Assembly: GCF_029109325.1 (NCBI RefSeq)
Contig: NZ_JAQKQJ010000008.1
Span: forward strand, 62,001-126,000
DNA length: 64,000 bases
DNA from: Nodosilinea sp. PGN35
GTDB taxonomy: Bacteria; Cyanobacteriota; Cyanobacteriia; Phormidesmidales; Phormidesmidaceae
Direction: 5' to 3'
The notes beneath the pieces were generated by a model. The model saw only the letters and a program-made list of their open reading frames with translations. It was not told the DNA's origin and did no database searches. Of the stretch, positions 1 through 8,082 are shown in pieces. Each line of letters opens with the position of its first letter. Position 1 is the stretch's first letter. The translations under genes and the position numbers were made by a program.

Positions 1-1
1 C

Positions 2-697
2 CGCCGCATGAACCAGGCCGACGAGGGTATTGCCGCCCTGCAGGGCCGGGTCGATACGCTAATTATTATTCCCAACGACAAGCTGCTGTCGGTAATCTCT
101 GAGCAGACTCCGGTACAGGAGGCTTTTCGCACCGCTGACGACATTCTGCGCCAGGGGGTGCAGGGAATCTCTGACATCATTACCATCCCCGGTCTGGTCA
201 ACGTTGACTTTGCCGACGTGCGGGCTATTATGGCCGACGCGGGCACGGCACTGATGGGTATTGGCATGGGCTCAGGCAAGTCGCGGGCGCGGGAAGCGGC
301 GATCGCCGCCATCTCCTCTCCCCTGCTGGAGTCCTCCATCGACGGGGCCTCGGGAGCCGTGTTTAATATCACCGGAGGGTCAGATCTCACCCTCCACGAA
401 GTCAACGCCGCTGCCGAGATCATCTACGAAGGGGTTGACCCCAACGCCAACATTATCTTTGGCGCGGTGATCGACGAGCGCATGCAGGGCGAAGTGTGCA
501 TTACCGTAATTGCTACGGGCTTTAACACCCGCGCTGGAGCTGAGCCTGAGCTAGAGGTGGCCCGCGTCACCCCCTTTAAGCGCACCCTGGCGACACCGCC
601 CATTAACCCTCCGGCCAGCAGTGGGGCAGGCGGTCTGGGCGCTGGGCTAGACATCCCTGAATTCTTGCAGCGGCGGCGACCGAACGGCAACCGCTAG
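2..697 (+). CDS. ftsZ: Cell division protein FtsZ, C-terminal part (5' end outside window)
   Basis: FtsZ is the tubulin-like GTPase that assembles the division ring. The frame is open from the first bases of the window, so the N-terminal GTP-binding half, including the GGGTGTG loop, lies upstream. What is visible is the end of the GTPase domain, the T7-loop region (NVDFADVRAIM, which supplies the catalytic Asp for the neighbouring subunit), the C-terminal domain, a short Pro/Gly linker, and a C-terminal conserved peptide LDIPEFLQRR used for FtsA/ZipA-type anchors such as cyanobacterial Ftn2/SepF. The stop is followed 2 nt later by thiD, suggesting co-transcription. The ATG at 8 is internal, not the start. 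Confidence 0.96.
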   Translation, partial: RRMNQADEGIAALQGRVDTLIIIPNDKLLSVISEQTPVQEAFRTADDILRQGVQGISDIITIPGLVNVDFADVRAIMADAGTALMGIGMGSGKSRAREAAIAAISSPLLESSIDGASGAVFNITGGSDLTLHEVNAAAEIIYEGVDPNANIIFGAVIDERMQGEVCITVIATGFNTRAGAEPELEVARVTPFKRTLATPPINPPASSGAGGLGAGLDIPEFLQRRRPNGNR

Positions 698-699
698 CC

Positions 700-1515
700 A
701 TGACCACGTCATCTCCTTGGCCTGCGGCCCTGACCATCGCTGGCTCTGACAGCGGCGGCGGGGCGGGCATTCAGGCCGATTTACGCACCTTTGCCTTTCA
801 CCTGGTTCACGGTACCAGCGCCCTCACCTGTGTCACGGCCCAAAATACCCTGGGGGTGACGCGGGTGGATGCCCTGCCCCCCGACGCGGTGGTGGCTCAG
901 ATCGACGCAGTGACTGGCGACATTGCTGTGCAGGGGATAAAAACCGGCATGCTGCTCAACCAGGGCATCATTCAGGCGGTGGCGGGGGCGTTGAGCGCCC
1001 TACCCGAGACAATTCCGATAGTGGTGGATCCGGTGATGGTGTCGCGTACGGGGGCACAGCTAATTGACGACGATGCGATCGCCACCCTGACCCGCCGCCT
1101 GATTCCCCAGGCCCGTATTCTCACCCCTAACCGCCACGAGGCCCAGATGCTCAGCGGTTTGGAGATCACCACCCTGGCCGATATGGAAGCGGCGGCCCGC
1201 AAAATTCATCAGCTTGGCTCCCAGGCCGTGCTGGTGAAAGGGGGCGGAATGAAAGATGCCCTACGTAGCACCGATGTCTGGTTTGATGGCAGCGCAATGG
1301 TGGTGCTAGAGGCAGAAATTGTAGAAACAAAGCACACCCACGGCACCGGCTGCACGCTGTCGGCGGCGATCGCCGCCAACCTCGCTCTGGGCAAAGAGCC
1401 TCTGACTGCCGTCAGAGCCGCCAAAGACTACGTGACCAATGCCCTCAAACACGCCCTGGCGATTGGTCAGGGCCAAGGCCCCGTTGGCCACTTCTTTCCG
1501 CTATTAGCCAAGTAG
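700..1515 (+). CDS. thiD: Hydroxymethylpyrimidine/phosphomethylpyrimidine kinase ThiD
   Basis: This is a 271-residue ribokinase-fold kinase that phosphorylates HMP and HMP-phosphate to HMP-diphosphate in thiamine biosynthesis. Family signatures are visible: the N-terminal GSDSGGGAGIQADLRTF substrate/phosphate loop, a VVDPVMVS segment, and the C-terminal GTGCTLSAAIAA anion-hole motif with the catalytic Asp position replaced in the usual HGTGCT context. The length matches the family. The ATG lies 2 nt after the ftsZ stop, so translation is probably coupled to ftsZ. The 3' end forms one arm of a perfect inverted repeat shared with the convergent gene. It belongs with thiC further along as part of the pyrimidine branch. 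Confidence 0.95.
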   Translation: MTTSSPWPAALTIAGSDSGGGAGIQADLRTFAFHLVHGTSALTCVTAQNTLGVTRVDALPPDAVVAQIDAVTGDIAVQGIKTGMLLNQGIIQAVAGALSALPETIPIVVDPVMVSRTGAQLIDDDAIATLTRRLIPQARILTPNRHEAQMLSGLEITTLADMEAAARKIHQLGSQAVLVKGGGMKDALRSTDVWFDGSAMVVLEAEIVETKHTHGTGCTLSAAIAANLALGKEPLTAVRAAKDYVTNALKHALAIGQGQGPVGHFFPLLAK

Positions 1516-1553
1516 GCTGGGTTTGATCAAGTCAAACCCAGCCTACTTGGCTA
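1505..1553. terminator. 22-bp perfect inverted repeat joining two convergent gene ends
   Basis: The arms are TAGCCAAGTAGGCTGGGTTTGA (1505-1526, read here as TAGCCAAGTAGG plus CTGGGTTTGA) and its exact complement (1532-1553), with a TCAAG loop. The repeat contains the thiD stop codon and the stop codon of the minus-strand gene ending at 1551. It looks like a bidirectional terminator, although neither side has a strong T run. Confidence 0.8.
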
Positions 1554-2081
1554 TTGATCCGTTGGTTGCGGCCAGACCGATTCCCAGTCGGGGCACTGGC
1601 GTTCTTCCTCGGGGCCAAAGGGGTGCATGGCGCACACCAGGGTGTTGCCCCCGTAGGACTGACCACAGAAGTTGCGGCAGCCCACACAGGCCGGGTAGTT
1701 TTGCAGCAGCGGCTCCACGGTGCTGTTGAAGGGGCCAGAGACCTCTTCAAACCACTGATCAACGCCCGATAACCCCGTCACCAGCGGCCCTAGAATGTCG
1801 TTGAGCTCGTCGGCCACGTAGTTGATTTCAGCATTGATGGTGACTCGAAACGGCCCTACCACATGGCTGATCTCATCTACAATGCGATCGATCTCAGGAT
1901 CAATGGCCTCCTGCACCTGCTCGGCCCACTGGTCGGTGGTCTGTACCAGGCCATCGGAGGCGATCGCCAGCTGCTCAGCCAGACTATCGAGCCAGCGTTC
2001 GGTGTCTGCCGAGAGCTGCTGGGTAAAATCCTGTACGGCACTGCCAACGGCATCAAACAATTGCTTAGACCAGTCGTCCAT
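1551..2081 (-). CDS. Conserved hypothetical protein with Cys-rich C-terminus
   Basis: This 176-residue protein has no confident family name. Residues 1-110 are predicted helical and acidic (amphipathic, apolipoprotein-like helices with few Gly). The C-terminal 50 residues carry a Cys pattern (CVGCRNFCGQSYGG...CAMHPFGP...QCPDW) that resembles a small metal-binding or redox motif found in short cyanobacterial proteins. It lies 3 nt downstream of the phasin-like gene on the same strand, so the two are probably one transcript. The start at 2081 follows closely on the upstream stop. The function cannot be inferred. A structural zinc or Fe-S site is possible but not shown. Confidence 0.6.
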   Translation of the reverse strand: MDDWSKQLFDAVGSAVQDFTQQLSADTERWLDSLAEQLAIASDGLVQTTDQWAEQVQEAIDPEIDRIVDEISHVVGPFRVTINAEINYVADELNDILGPLVTGLSGVDQWFEEVSGPFNSTVEPLLQNYPACVGCRNFCGQSYGGNTLVCAMHPFGPEEERQCPDWESVWPQPTDQ

Positions 2082-2084
2082 GGG

Positions 2085-2465
2085 CTAATTACTCGACTTT
2101 TGCTTAAGGGTTTCTAGTTCCTGACGCAGGGCGGCCACCTGCTCGCGCAGACTTGCCGTTTGGGCATCGGCGGGGCTGGCTACGGTAGCGATCGGAGCCT
2201 CGTCATCCAAAATTTCGATGGGGCGGGGCTGGGCCAACGGCTCAGGGGAGGGGGCTGCCGCATCCTGGGCGCGGTTGACCATCTCGTTGACCAGGCGCTG
2301 GGCTTCTTCGGCGGTAATTTCGCCCCGCGCCACCAGTTCGTTGACAATGCCCTGGGTCTGCTCACGCAAATCTTTGAGGGTGTCGCCCGCCTTCTCGCCC
2401 GCGTAGGACGCGACCCCAACCCCCAGGTAAAACGCTTTTTTAACCAAATCTCCAAAACCGGCCAT
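2085..2465 (-). CDS. Phasin-like helical protein
   Basis: This 126-residue, almost wholly helical protein has an N-terminal amphipathic stretch (AFYLGVGVASYAGEKAGDTLKDL), a middle segment reading NELVARGEITAEEAQRLVNEM, an Ala/Pro linker, and a C-terminal coiled coil (LREQVAALRQELETLKQK). The pattern matches proteins annotated as phasin family or PHA granule-associated in cyanobacteria. No PHA synthase is present here, so a granule role is an inference from family only. It is the first gene of a two-gene minus-strand unit with the Cys-rich protein. Confidence 0.6.
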   Translation of the reverse strand: MAGFGDLVKKAFYLGVGVASYAGEKAGDTLKDLREQTQGIVNELVARGEITAEEAQRLVNEMVNRAQDAAAPSPEPLAQPRPIEILDDEAPIATVASPADAQTASLREQVAALRQELETLKQKSSN

Positions 2466-2693
2466 AGCTAGCAGCCTCCCCGTTGCTCTCTTGTACCCTG
2501 CCAGCTTAGAAAAGAGGCTGGCCCAATGACCAGGGGCAATGGTACGCCGCTCCTGGCGGAAAACCCTACCCCTAGCCCCAGACTAAGCAAAACCAGCAAA
2601 ATTGAGGACAGTCAGAAATCTTACGTTACGCTAGCGGCTGGAACGGTGTAGCGAGAGTACAGCCAAGCGCCCAAGTCTAAAGACCGGACAATT

Positions 2694-2791
2694 AAAAGAC
2701 CCGGAGTCCACGCCTGTCACAAGCATCCCGTAATGCTGCTACCTTCCGGTCCTGACATGATTTGGGCGTTGCGACCGCATGGGTCCGAGTC
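2694..2791 (-). ncRNA. ffs: Signal recognition particle RNA (small bacterial type)
   Basis: On the minus strand the apical domain reads TGTCAGGACCGGAAGGTAGC followed by AGCATTACGGGATGC, the diagnostic SRP helix 8 (GGAAGG tetraloop region plus AGCA asymmetric loop bound by Ffh). The ends GACCC and GGGTC pair to close the hairpin, and the 3' side runs into GGGTCTTTTAA, a T-run terminator. The predicted length of about 98 nt fits the cyanobacterial 4.5S-type RNA. The ends are estimated to within a few bases. Confidence 0.93.
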
Positions 2792-2797
2792 ATCTCC

Positions 2798-2827
2798 ACT
2801 ATAACACTTGCCCCCATGACCAACCAA
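2798..2827 (-). promoter_or_regulatory. Probable sigma-70 type promoter of the SRP RNA
   Basis: On the minus strand TTGGTT (2827-2822) and TATAGT (2803-2798) are separated by 18 bp and would start transcription near 2791, which agrees with the RNA 5' end deduced from pairing. The -35 element lies inside the first codons of the divergent HD-domain gene. Confidence 0.55.
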
Positions 2828-3406
2828 CGGCTTCAGCAACAAATCGCCTTTGTCGTCGAAATTGACCGCCTCAAGCAGGTTCTACGCCAGACCCTACTGA
2901 TCGACGCCAGCCGCCGAGAAAACAGCGCTGAGCATTCCTGGCACCTGGCGATGATGGCCCTGGTGCTGGCCGAATATGCCCCCGTTGGAGTGGATATCCA
3001 GCGGGCGATTCACCAGGTGCTAGTTCACGATTTGGTCGAAATCGACGCGGGCGATACCTTCTGCTACGACTCGGCAGGGCATAAAGATAAGGCCCAACGA
3101 GAGCAGCAAGCTGCCGATCGCATCTTTGGCCTGCTGCCTGCGCCCGTCGCTCAAGATCTGCGCCAGCTGTGGGATGAGTTTGAGTCCCAGACCACCCCCA
3201 CCGCCCGCTTCGCCGCTGCCCTCGATCGCATGCAGCCCCTGCTGCACAACTGGCGAACCGGCGGCGGCACCTGGAGGCAGCACAGCATCTGCCGCGCCCA
3301 GGTGATGCAGCGCATGGCCCCGGTAGAAACGGGAGCCCCAGAACTCTGGCCCTTTGTGCTGGAGGTGATTGAAGAGTCTGTCGCCCAGGGGTATTTAGTG
3401 GCGTGA
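2816..3406 (+). CDS. HD-domain hydrolase (YfbR/5'-deoxynucleotidase-like)
   Basis: This 196-residue HD-superfamily metal-dependent phosphohydrolase has conserved ligands in RENSAEHSWHLA (His40, His43), HDLVEIDAGD (His71-Asp72, Glu75, Asp77) and a late ALDRMQPL Asp. This pattern belongs to the HD_3 group that includes E. coli YfbR, which dephosphorylates deoxynucleoside monophosphates. The substrate here is inferred only. The ATG at 2816 is chosen over an upstream TTG because homologous sequence begins at TNQRLQQQIAFVVEIDRLK and the upstream stretch is the SRP RNA gene. Its own promoter must lie in or beyond that RNA gene, on the other strand. Confidence 0.85.
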   Translation: MTNQRLQQQIAFVVEIDRLKQVLRQTLLIDASRRENSAEHSWHLAMMALVLAEYAPVGVDIQRAIHQVLVHDLVEIDAGDTFCYDSAGHKDKAQREQQAADRIFGLLPAPVAQDLRQLWDEFESQTTPTARFAAALDRMQPLLHNWRTGGGTWRQHSICRAQVMQRMAPVETGAPELWPFVLEVIEESVAQGYLVA

Positions 3407-3429
3407 GCGATCTGAGAGCTTGGGCTGGG

Positions 3430-3669
3430 CTAGGCTGCAACCAAAACCGGCTCATAGAACAGCACCATGAGCTTCTCGATGGGCACTGTTTCCATGGCGT
3501 AAGTTTGGCCCTCGCCATCAGAAAAATCAATCAAACAGGCCGCGCCGTCAAATTCCATTAAGACAGTGCCCACCTGACCTCTACGCAGCAAAATAGGCGC
3601 TTTGGACTCTGGATGAGTAGCCCGTAGATCTTCCGTCAGAGCGACAACATCGTATGCATGGATAGTCAT
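3430..3669 (-). CDS. DUF4926 small protein
   Basis: This 79-residue protein has the DUF4926 pattern: YDVVALTEDL at the start, LRRGQVGTVLMEF in the middle and YAMETVPIEKLMVL near the end. It is a small beta-rich fold of unknown function. It sits 10 nt downstream of a DUF6883 gene, which in turn sits 4 nt after comM, so all three may share a transcript. The DUF6883/DUF4926 pairing suggests a two-component module (possibly toxin and antidote). No experimental role is claimed. Confidence 0.75.
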   Translation of the reverse strand: MTIHAYDVVALTEDLRATHPESKAPILLRRGQVGTVLMEFDGAACLIDFSDGEGQTYAMETVPIEKLMVLFYEPVLVAA

Positions 3670-3679
3670 CTTCGGCCTC

Positions 3680-4015
3680 CTAGGATCTAACGGGGTAGGT
3701 ATTGGTCAGTCGAGGAAAGTCTTCTCCATGGCGAATGATCCAACAGGCTAAAACCCAGGCTTCACCCACATCTGTCCGCATAGGAAAGCGAATATTGTAA
3801 TGATAGCCGTACTGATCTCGACTTCTGACCACGGCGTCGTCTTCGAGCGCGGCTGCCAGTAGGGCCGCTTCCAGCACATCTTTATTTTCTAACGTGATTC
3901 CCAGGCGATCGCGAAATAGAGCCGCTTTGTCTTTACCCTTGCGATGGTCGGGGTTGAGGCAGTAACGCTCCAGCTTGTCGCCAAGCTGGGCGCGATGGCC
4001 ATTGGGTAGCTGCAT
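3680..4015 (-). CDS. DUF6883 small protein
   Basis: This 111-residue protein shows the DUF6883 features LNPDHRKGKDKAALFRDRLGIT (a processing-nuclease-like start), then YGYHYNIRFPM and WIIRHGEDFPRLTNTYPV at the end. A longer reading frame begins upstream in comM, but the ATG at 4015 is the first codon giving family-like sequence (MQLPNGHRAQLGDKLERYCL). It begins 4 nt after the comM stop. Proteins of this type occur alone or at the C-terminus of polymorphic toxins. Together with the following DUF4926 gene it may form a toxin-antidote pair (inference). Confidence 0.75.
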   Translation of the reverse strand: MQLPNGHRAQLGDKLERYCLNPDHRKGKDKAALFRDRLGITLENKDVLEAALLAAALEDDAVVRSRDQYGYHYNIRFPMRTDVGEAWVLACWIIRHGEDFPRLTNTYPVRS

Positions 4016-4019
4016 GGCT

Positions 4020-5546
4020 TCACTGCATGCGATCGATGGTGCGGTACTGGATCGCTTCGGCGATATGGTGGGTTTGCAAGTCCTCGGCCCCATCCAGGTC
4101 GGCGATGGTGCGACCGACTTTGAGAATGCGATCGGTGGCACGGGCCGAGAGGCCCAGCTTGCGGACGGCCCCCTCCAGCAGGGTTTTGCTGGTGTCATCC
4201 AGGGGGCACCAGTGCTTCAGGTGGCGGCTTTGCATGTCGGCGTTGCACTGCAAACCGGGCTCGGTTTTGAAGCGATCGCGGGCCCGCTGCCGGGCCGCCT
4301 GGACGCGATCGCGCACCGGTGCCGAGGCCTCCCCCGGCTGGTGCTGGGTCATCTCTTCGGGCTTGATGCGGCTGACCACCACCTGCAAATCAATCCGATC
4401 CATCAGTGGCCCTGAGAGGCGCGACCAGTAGGCTTCGCGGCTGCGGGGGGTGCAGGTGCAGGGCTGCACCGAGTCGCCGTAGAAGCCGCAGGGACAGGGG
4501 TTGGTGCTGGCAATCAGGGTAAACTGGGCCGGAAACACCACCGACTGCCGCGTGCGGGTAATGGTGACGTAGCCGTCCTCTAAGGGCTGGCGCAGGTACT
4601 CCAGCACGTCGCGCTTAAATTCCGTCAATTCGTCGAGAAAGAGAATGCCCCGGTGGGCCAGGGAAATTTCCCCCGGTTTGGGGTAGCTGCCGCCGCCCAC
4701 CAGCGATGGCCCCGAGGCCGAGTGGTGCGGGCTGCGAAAGGGGCGCGTGTTCACCAGGGTGCCTTTTTCCTTCAGCAGCCCGGCAACCGAGTGAATCTGC
4801 GTCACATCCAGCGCCTCTTCAAACTGGAGGGGCGGCAGAATGGAGGGCAGCCGCCGGGCCAGCATGGTTTTGCCGCTGCCCGGCGGCCCCACAAAAATCA
4901 AATTGTGCCCCCCCGCTGCGGCGATCTCCAGCGCCCGGCGGGCCTGGGCCTGCCCCTTCACATCCCGCAAGTCCAGGGCGTTGGGGGCGGCACTCATGGC
5001 CAGGGTGGTATCGACTGCCACGGGGGTATGGCCAGCGGGATGGTTGAGAAAATCGGCTACCTCCGACAGATGGTTGAAGCTGTAGACCGTGAGCCCCGGC
5101 ACCACGGCGGCCTCGCGCCCGTTGTCGGCGGGCACCACCAGGCCGCGAATGCCCAGTTTTTGCGCGGCGGCGGCGATCGGCAGCACCCCGGCCACCGCCC
5201 GCAGGCTGCCATCCAGGGACACTTCGCCCAAAAACAGCAGGTCGTTGAGGGCATCGGTATTCACCTGCTCGGCGGCGGCGAGAATGCCGACGCTGATGGG
5301 CAGGTCAAAAATAGGGCCTTCTTTGCGCAGGTCGGCGGGGGTGAGGTTGATCACCACCTTGCGCATGGGGAAGGGGAAGCCTGCATTTTTGAGCGCCGCC
5401 TTCACCCGCTCGCGGGACTCCTGCACGGCGGTGTCGGGCAGGCCCACGACCACCACGCCGGGTAGGCCGCCCGAGATATCGACCTCGACCCCCACTTTGA
5501 GGGCGTCAATACCCACCAGCGCTGCGCTCCAGACCCTTGCCAGCAT
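4020..5546 (-). CDS. comM: YifB/ComM family Mg-chelatase-like AAA+ ATPase
   Basis: This 508-residue protein has an N-terminal Lon-protease-like substrate domain (1-170), a Walker A GPPGSGKTML at 220-229, Walker B ILFLDELTEF at 301-310, a Cys cluster NPCPCGFYGD...CTCTP characteristic of YifB, and a C-terminal Mg-chelatase domain with RLSGPLMDRID. In other bacteria ComM is a hexameric helicase that extends branch migration of incoming DNA during natural transformation. In this organism a competence role is inferred from family. The length is typical and the start is an ATG with no better upstream candidate. Confidence 0.94.
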   Translation of the reverse strand: MLARVWSAALVGIDALKVGVEVDISGGLPGVVVVGLPDTAVQESRERVKAALKNAGFPFPMRKVVINLTPADLRKEGPIFDLPISVGILAAAEQVNTDALNDLLFLGEVSLDGSLRAVAGVLPIAAAAQKLGIRGLVVPADNGREAAVVPGLTVYSFNHLSEVADFLNHPAGHTPVAVDTTLAMSAAPNALDLRDVKGQAQARRALEIAAAGGHNLIFVGPPGSGKTMLARRLPSILPPLQFEEALDVTQIHSVAGLLKEKGTLVNTRPFRSPHHSASGPSLVGGGSYPKPGEISLAHRGILFLDELTEFKRDVLEYLRQPLEDGYVTITRTRQSVVFPAQFTLIASTNPCPCGFYGDSVQPCTCTPRSREAYWSRLSGPLMDRIDLQVVVSRIKPEEMTQHQPGEASAPVRDRVQAARQRARDRFKTEPGLQCNADMQSRHLKHWCPLDDTSKTLLEGAVRKLGLSARATDRILKVGRTIADLDGAEDLQTHHIAEAIQYRTIDRMQ

Positions 5547-5708
5547 GTTGTTCCCCTAAAACGGCCCCTGATTCTGGGGTTTAGGGTGCCCAGGGGCAAG
5601 GGTGCGATCGGCAGCCGAGCGTTTTTTTACAACGAGACACCGGCAGCGGATGGTTTTCCCTGGGGCTTGATTTTGTGAGAGCAAGCGCCCCGGCTGTGGA
5701 TGGGCGAG

Positions 5709-7193
5709 CTAGGGCAGTTCGGTGGTGCCCATCAGGTAGCGATCGCACTCCCTTGCCGCCCCCCGGCCCTCATTGATCGCCCACACCACCAGGCTCTGAC
5801 CCCGGCGACAATCCCCCGCCGCAAACACGCCTGGAATCGAGGTGGTGTACTGCTCGTGCTCAGCCTTGACGTTGCTGCGGCCATCTTTCTCCAGCCCCAG
5901 GGCGTCGATCAGCGGCTGCTCGGGGCCGAGAAAGCCCATCGCCAGCAGCACCAGCTGGGCGGGGATCACCTTCTCGGTGCCGGGCACGTTCTGGGGCACA
6001 AACCGCCCGTTCTCGTCTTTGCCCCACTGAATCTGGACGGTGTGAACCGCTTTCACATTGCCCTGCTCATCGCCCTCGAATTTGGTGGCGGTGGTCAGGT
6101 AGGCGCGGGGGTCGTCGCCAAACATGGCGGCGGCTTCTTCCTGACCGTAATCCATTTTGTAGACCTTGGGCCACTCGGGCCAGGGATTGCCCGCCGAGCG
6201 CGTCTCCGGCGGCTGGGGCATAATTTCTACCTGGGTGACGCTGTTGCACCCGTGGCGAATGGAGGTGCCCACGCAGTCAGTCCCCGTGTCGCCGCCGCCG
6301 ATGATCACCACGTCTTTGCCCGCCGCCGAGATGTAGTCGTTGCCGGGGTAGCCATCCAGCAGCGCCTGGGTGTTGGCGGTGAGAAATTCCATGGCAAAGT
6401 GAATGCCCTTCAGCTCGCGGCCTTCGATGGGTAGGTCGCGGGGTTTGGTGGAGCCGGTGCAGAGCACCACCGAGTCGAACTCCTTCAGCAGGTTTTCGGC
6501 TGAGATGTCTTTGCCCACTTCGGTATTGCACACAAAGGTGACGCCCTCGGCCTCCAGCACGTCGAGGCGGCGCTGCACCACCTGTTTCTTGTCCAGCTTC
6601 ATGTTGGGGATGCCGTACATCAGCAGGCCGCCGGGGCGATCGGCCCGTTCGTACACGGTGACCCAGTGGCCCGCCGAGTTGAGCTGGGCGGCGGCGGCCA
6701 GGCCAGCGGGGCCAGAGCCAATCACGGCGACTTTTTTGCCAGTGCGCTGCTGGGGCGGGTTGGGGGTAATCCAGCCCGATTCCCAGCCCTTTTCGGCAAT
6801 GGAATACTCGATGTTTTTAATCGTCACCGGGGGGCTGGTGATGCCCAGCACACAGGAGCCCTCGCAGGGGGCGGGGCAGACGCGCCCGGTAAACTCGGGG
6901 AAGTTGTTGGTCTTGTGCAGGCGATCGAGGGCTTCTTCCCACAGGCCACGATAGACCAGGTCGTTCCATTCAGGGATCAGGTTGTTGATCGGGCAGCCGC
7001 TGGCCATGCCGCTGATGGTCATGCCGGTGTGGCAGAAGGGGGTGCCGCAGTCCATGCAGCGGGCTCCCTGGGTGCGGAGGTTTTCCTCCGGCATATGGAG
7101 GTGAAACTCGTCCCAGTTGCGAATGCGATCGGCGGGGGCGACTTCTTGCGCCACTTCCCGCAGGTACTCCATAAAGCCAGTCGGTTTTCCCAT
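5709..7193 (-). CDS. gltD: Glutamate synthase small subunit GltD
   Basis: This 494-residue flavoprotein passes electrons from NAD(P)H to the large subunit of GOGAT. Visible features are the N-terminal 4Fe-4S Cys set ([29 protein letters not shown]), an FAD Rossmann motif [15 protein letters not shown] near residue 155, a NAD(P)H-binding [13 protein letters not shown] near 300, and the terminal [19 protein letters not shown] flavin loop. Length and order match the family. It lies downstream of gltB on the same strand, but a divergent gene pair of 0.6 kb separates them, so it may be transcribed from its own promoter. Confidence 0.96.
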   Translation of the reverse strand: MGKPTGFMEYLREVAQEVAPADRIRNWDEFHLHMPEENLRTQGARCMDCGTPFCHTGMTISGMASGCPINNLIPEWNDLVYRGLWEEALDRLHKTNNFPEFTGRVCPAPCEGSCVLGITSPPVTIKNIEYSIAEKGWESGWITPNPPQQRTGKKVAVIGSGPAGLAAAAQLNSAGHWVTVYERADRPGGLLMYGIPNMKLDKKQVVQRRLDVLEAEGVTFVCNTEVGKDISAENLLKEFDSVVLCTGSTKPRDLPIEGRELKGIHFAMEFLTANTQALLDGYPGNDYISAAGKDVVIIGGGDTGTDCVGTSIRHGCNSVTQVEIMPQPPETRSAGNPWPEWPKVYKMDYGQEEAAAMFGDDPRAYLTTATKFEGDEQGNVKAVHTVQIQWGKDENGRFVPQNVPGTEKVIPAQLVLLAMGFLGPEQPLIDALGLEKDGRSNVKAEHEQYTTSIPGVFAAGDCRRGQSLVVWAINEGRGAARECDRYLMGTTELP

Positions 7194-7245
7194 GGTGGTT
7201 GTCCTGAATGTGATTGCTTTTATGACGTGTGAAAATCTGGTCTAC

Positions 7246-7325
7246 CGTAGGTTGGGTGCAGCGCCAGCGGAACCCCCATGGCCGGGGTTTGTGTTGGGTT
7301 CCACTCCGTTTCACCCAACCTACAA
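7246..7325. repeat. Imperfect inverted repeat (TAGGTTGGGT/ACCCAACCTAC)
   Basis: The arms CCGTAGGTTGGGT and ACCCAACCTACAA flank a GC-rich 50-base loop that itself contains near-palindromic segments. Related CAACCTAC motifs recur at 25131-25182. It occupies the gap between gltD and the DUF4258 gene and looks like a dispersed intergenic repeat. Confidence 0.55.
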
Positions 7326-7376
7326 TTGATCGAGGATTAGGCTCTGCTCACGCCCTGCCCAACCCAAGACGCTAGA

Positions 7377-7700
7377 ATGGCTGCCATGGCTGCAAGTATC
7401 GAGAGCATCCGTCAAAAGTTTGCTGAAGACCAATTTGAGTTCTCTAAGCATGCGGTTGATCAGTCTATTGTGCGTCGGATCTTGGTACGGGAGGTGCGGG
7501 AGGCGATCGCGAGTGGTCATGTTATTGAAGACTATCCAGATGACAAATACGGGCCGAGCTGTTTGATTTTGGGATTTACTCAAACCCAGCGCCCTCTTCA
7601 TATTCAATGCAGTTATCCCTCCCGACCAATCATCAAAATCATTACCTTGTACGAACCTGAAACCGAGAAATGGAACCGCGATTTTACGAAAAGGAGATGA
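7377..7700 (+). CDS. DUF4258 protein (toxin-like)
   Basis: This 107-residue protein of the DUF4258 family has FSKHAVDQSIVRRILVREVREAI near the start (the His plus helical segment typical of the family), a GHVIEDYPDD...CLILG strand region and a C-terminal IIKIITLYEP. The fold resembles RelE/BrnT-type small nucleases, and the gene normally pairs with a YgiT-type partner. The next gene overlaps its stop in the ATGA manner. Transcription is opposite to the flanking gltB and gltD. A toxin role is inferred from family and pairing. Confidence 0.75.
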   Translation: MAAMAASIESIRQKFAEDQFEFSKHAVDQSIVRRILVREVREAIASGHVIEDYPDDKYGPSCLILGFTQTQRPLHIQCSYPSRPIIKIITLYEPETEKWNRDFTKRR

Positions 7701-7702
7701 CC

Positions 7703-7936
7703 ATGACAGCTAAATGGCAAGAAGTCCTGGTTGAAAAGTATGTTACCTACGCCCTGAACCTAAACGAGCAGATCATTCTGATCGAAAATGTCCCTGCTCG
7801 GGTCAATGAAGAAACTGGAGAACAATTTTTCTCTCCTTCAACGGTAGAACGTTTGCAGCAGACAATTTTGGAGAAATCAAAGCCCGATCATTTTGTTCAG
7901 GTTCCTGTCTATAACTACTCTGACAATGCGGCATAG
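7703..7936 (+). CDS. YgiT-like partner protein lacking the zinc motif
   Basis: This 77-residue protein contains LNEQIILIENVPARVNEETGEQFFSPSTVERLQQTI, the core of YgiT-type antitoxins that accompany DUF4258. The usual CxxC zinc-finger pairs are absent. An ATG at 7697 overlaps the upstream stop, but AAAAGGAG (7689-7696) is better spaced for the ATG at 7703, which is therefore chosen. It is presumably the antidote of the preceding protein. Loss of the Cys residues suggests a variant subgroup rather than decay, because the frame is intact. Confidence 0.65.
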   Translation: MTAKWQEVLVEKYVTYALNLNEQIILIENVPARVNEETGEQFFSPSTVERLQQTILEKSKPDHFVQVPVYNYSDNAA

Positions 7937-7979
7937 TTCGAGGCATGATTCAGTTGGGCTTTCATTAGCTTGGTTAATA

Positions 7980-8036
7980 GGTGGGCAATGCCCACCCTAC
8001 GGAAATTTCGAAATCGTAGGGTGGGCACTGCCCACC
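7980..8036. repeat. Double palindromic repeat GGTGGGCAxTGCCCACCCTACG
   Basis: Two copies in opposite orientation (7980-8001 and 8015-8036) each form a hairpin, and together they form a larger inverted repeat around a 13-base spacer. Copies also occur at 40809-40830, 40907-40927 and 47141-47162. It lies between the TA-like pair and the gltB 3' end and may act as a convergent terminator. Confidence 0.8.
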
Positions 8037-8082
8037 AAAAATTAGGCAGTAGCACCTCACCCTACAATTCATACCCAACCAT

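Noticed and set aside
4653..5465. Long open frame antisense to comM (270 codons)
   Set aside because: It is a by-product of the GC-rich third codon positions of comM. The translation is His/Gly-rich without any domain. Similar antisense frames occur opposite gltB, mmsA, thiC, nrtA and the ligase-like genes and were left out for the same reason.
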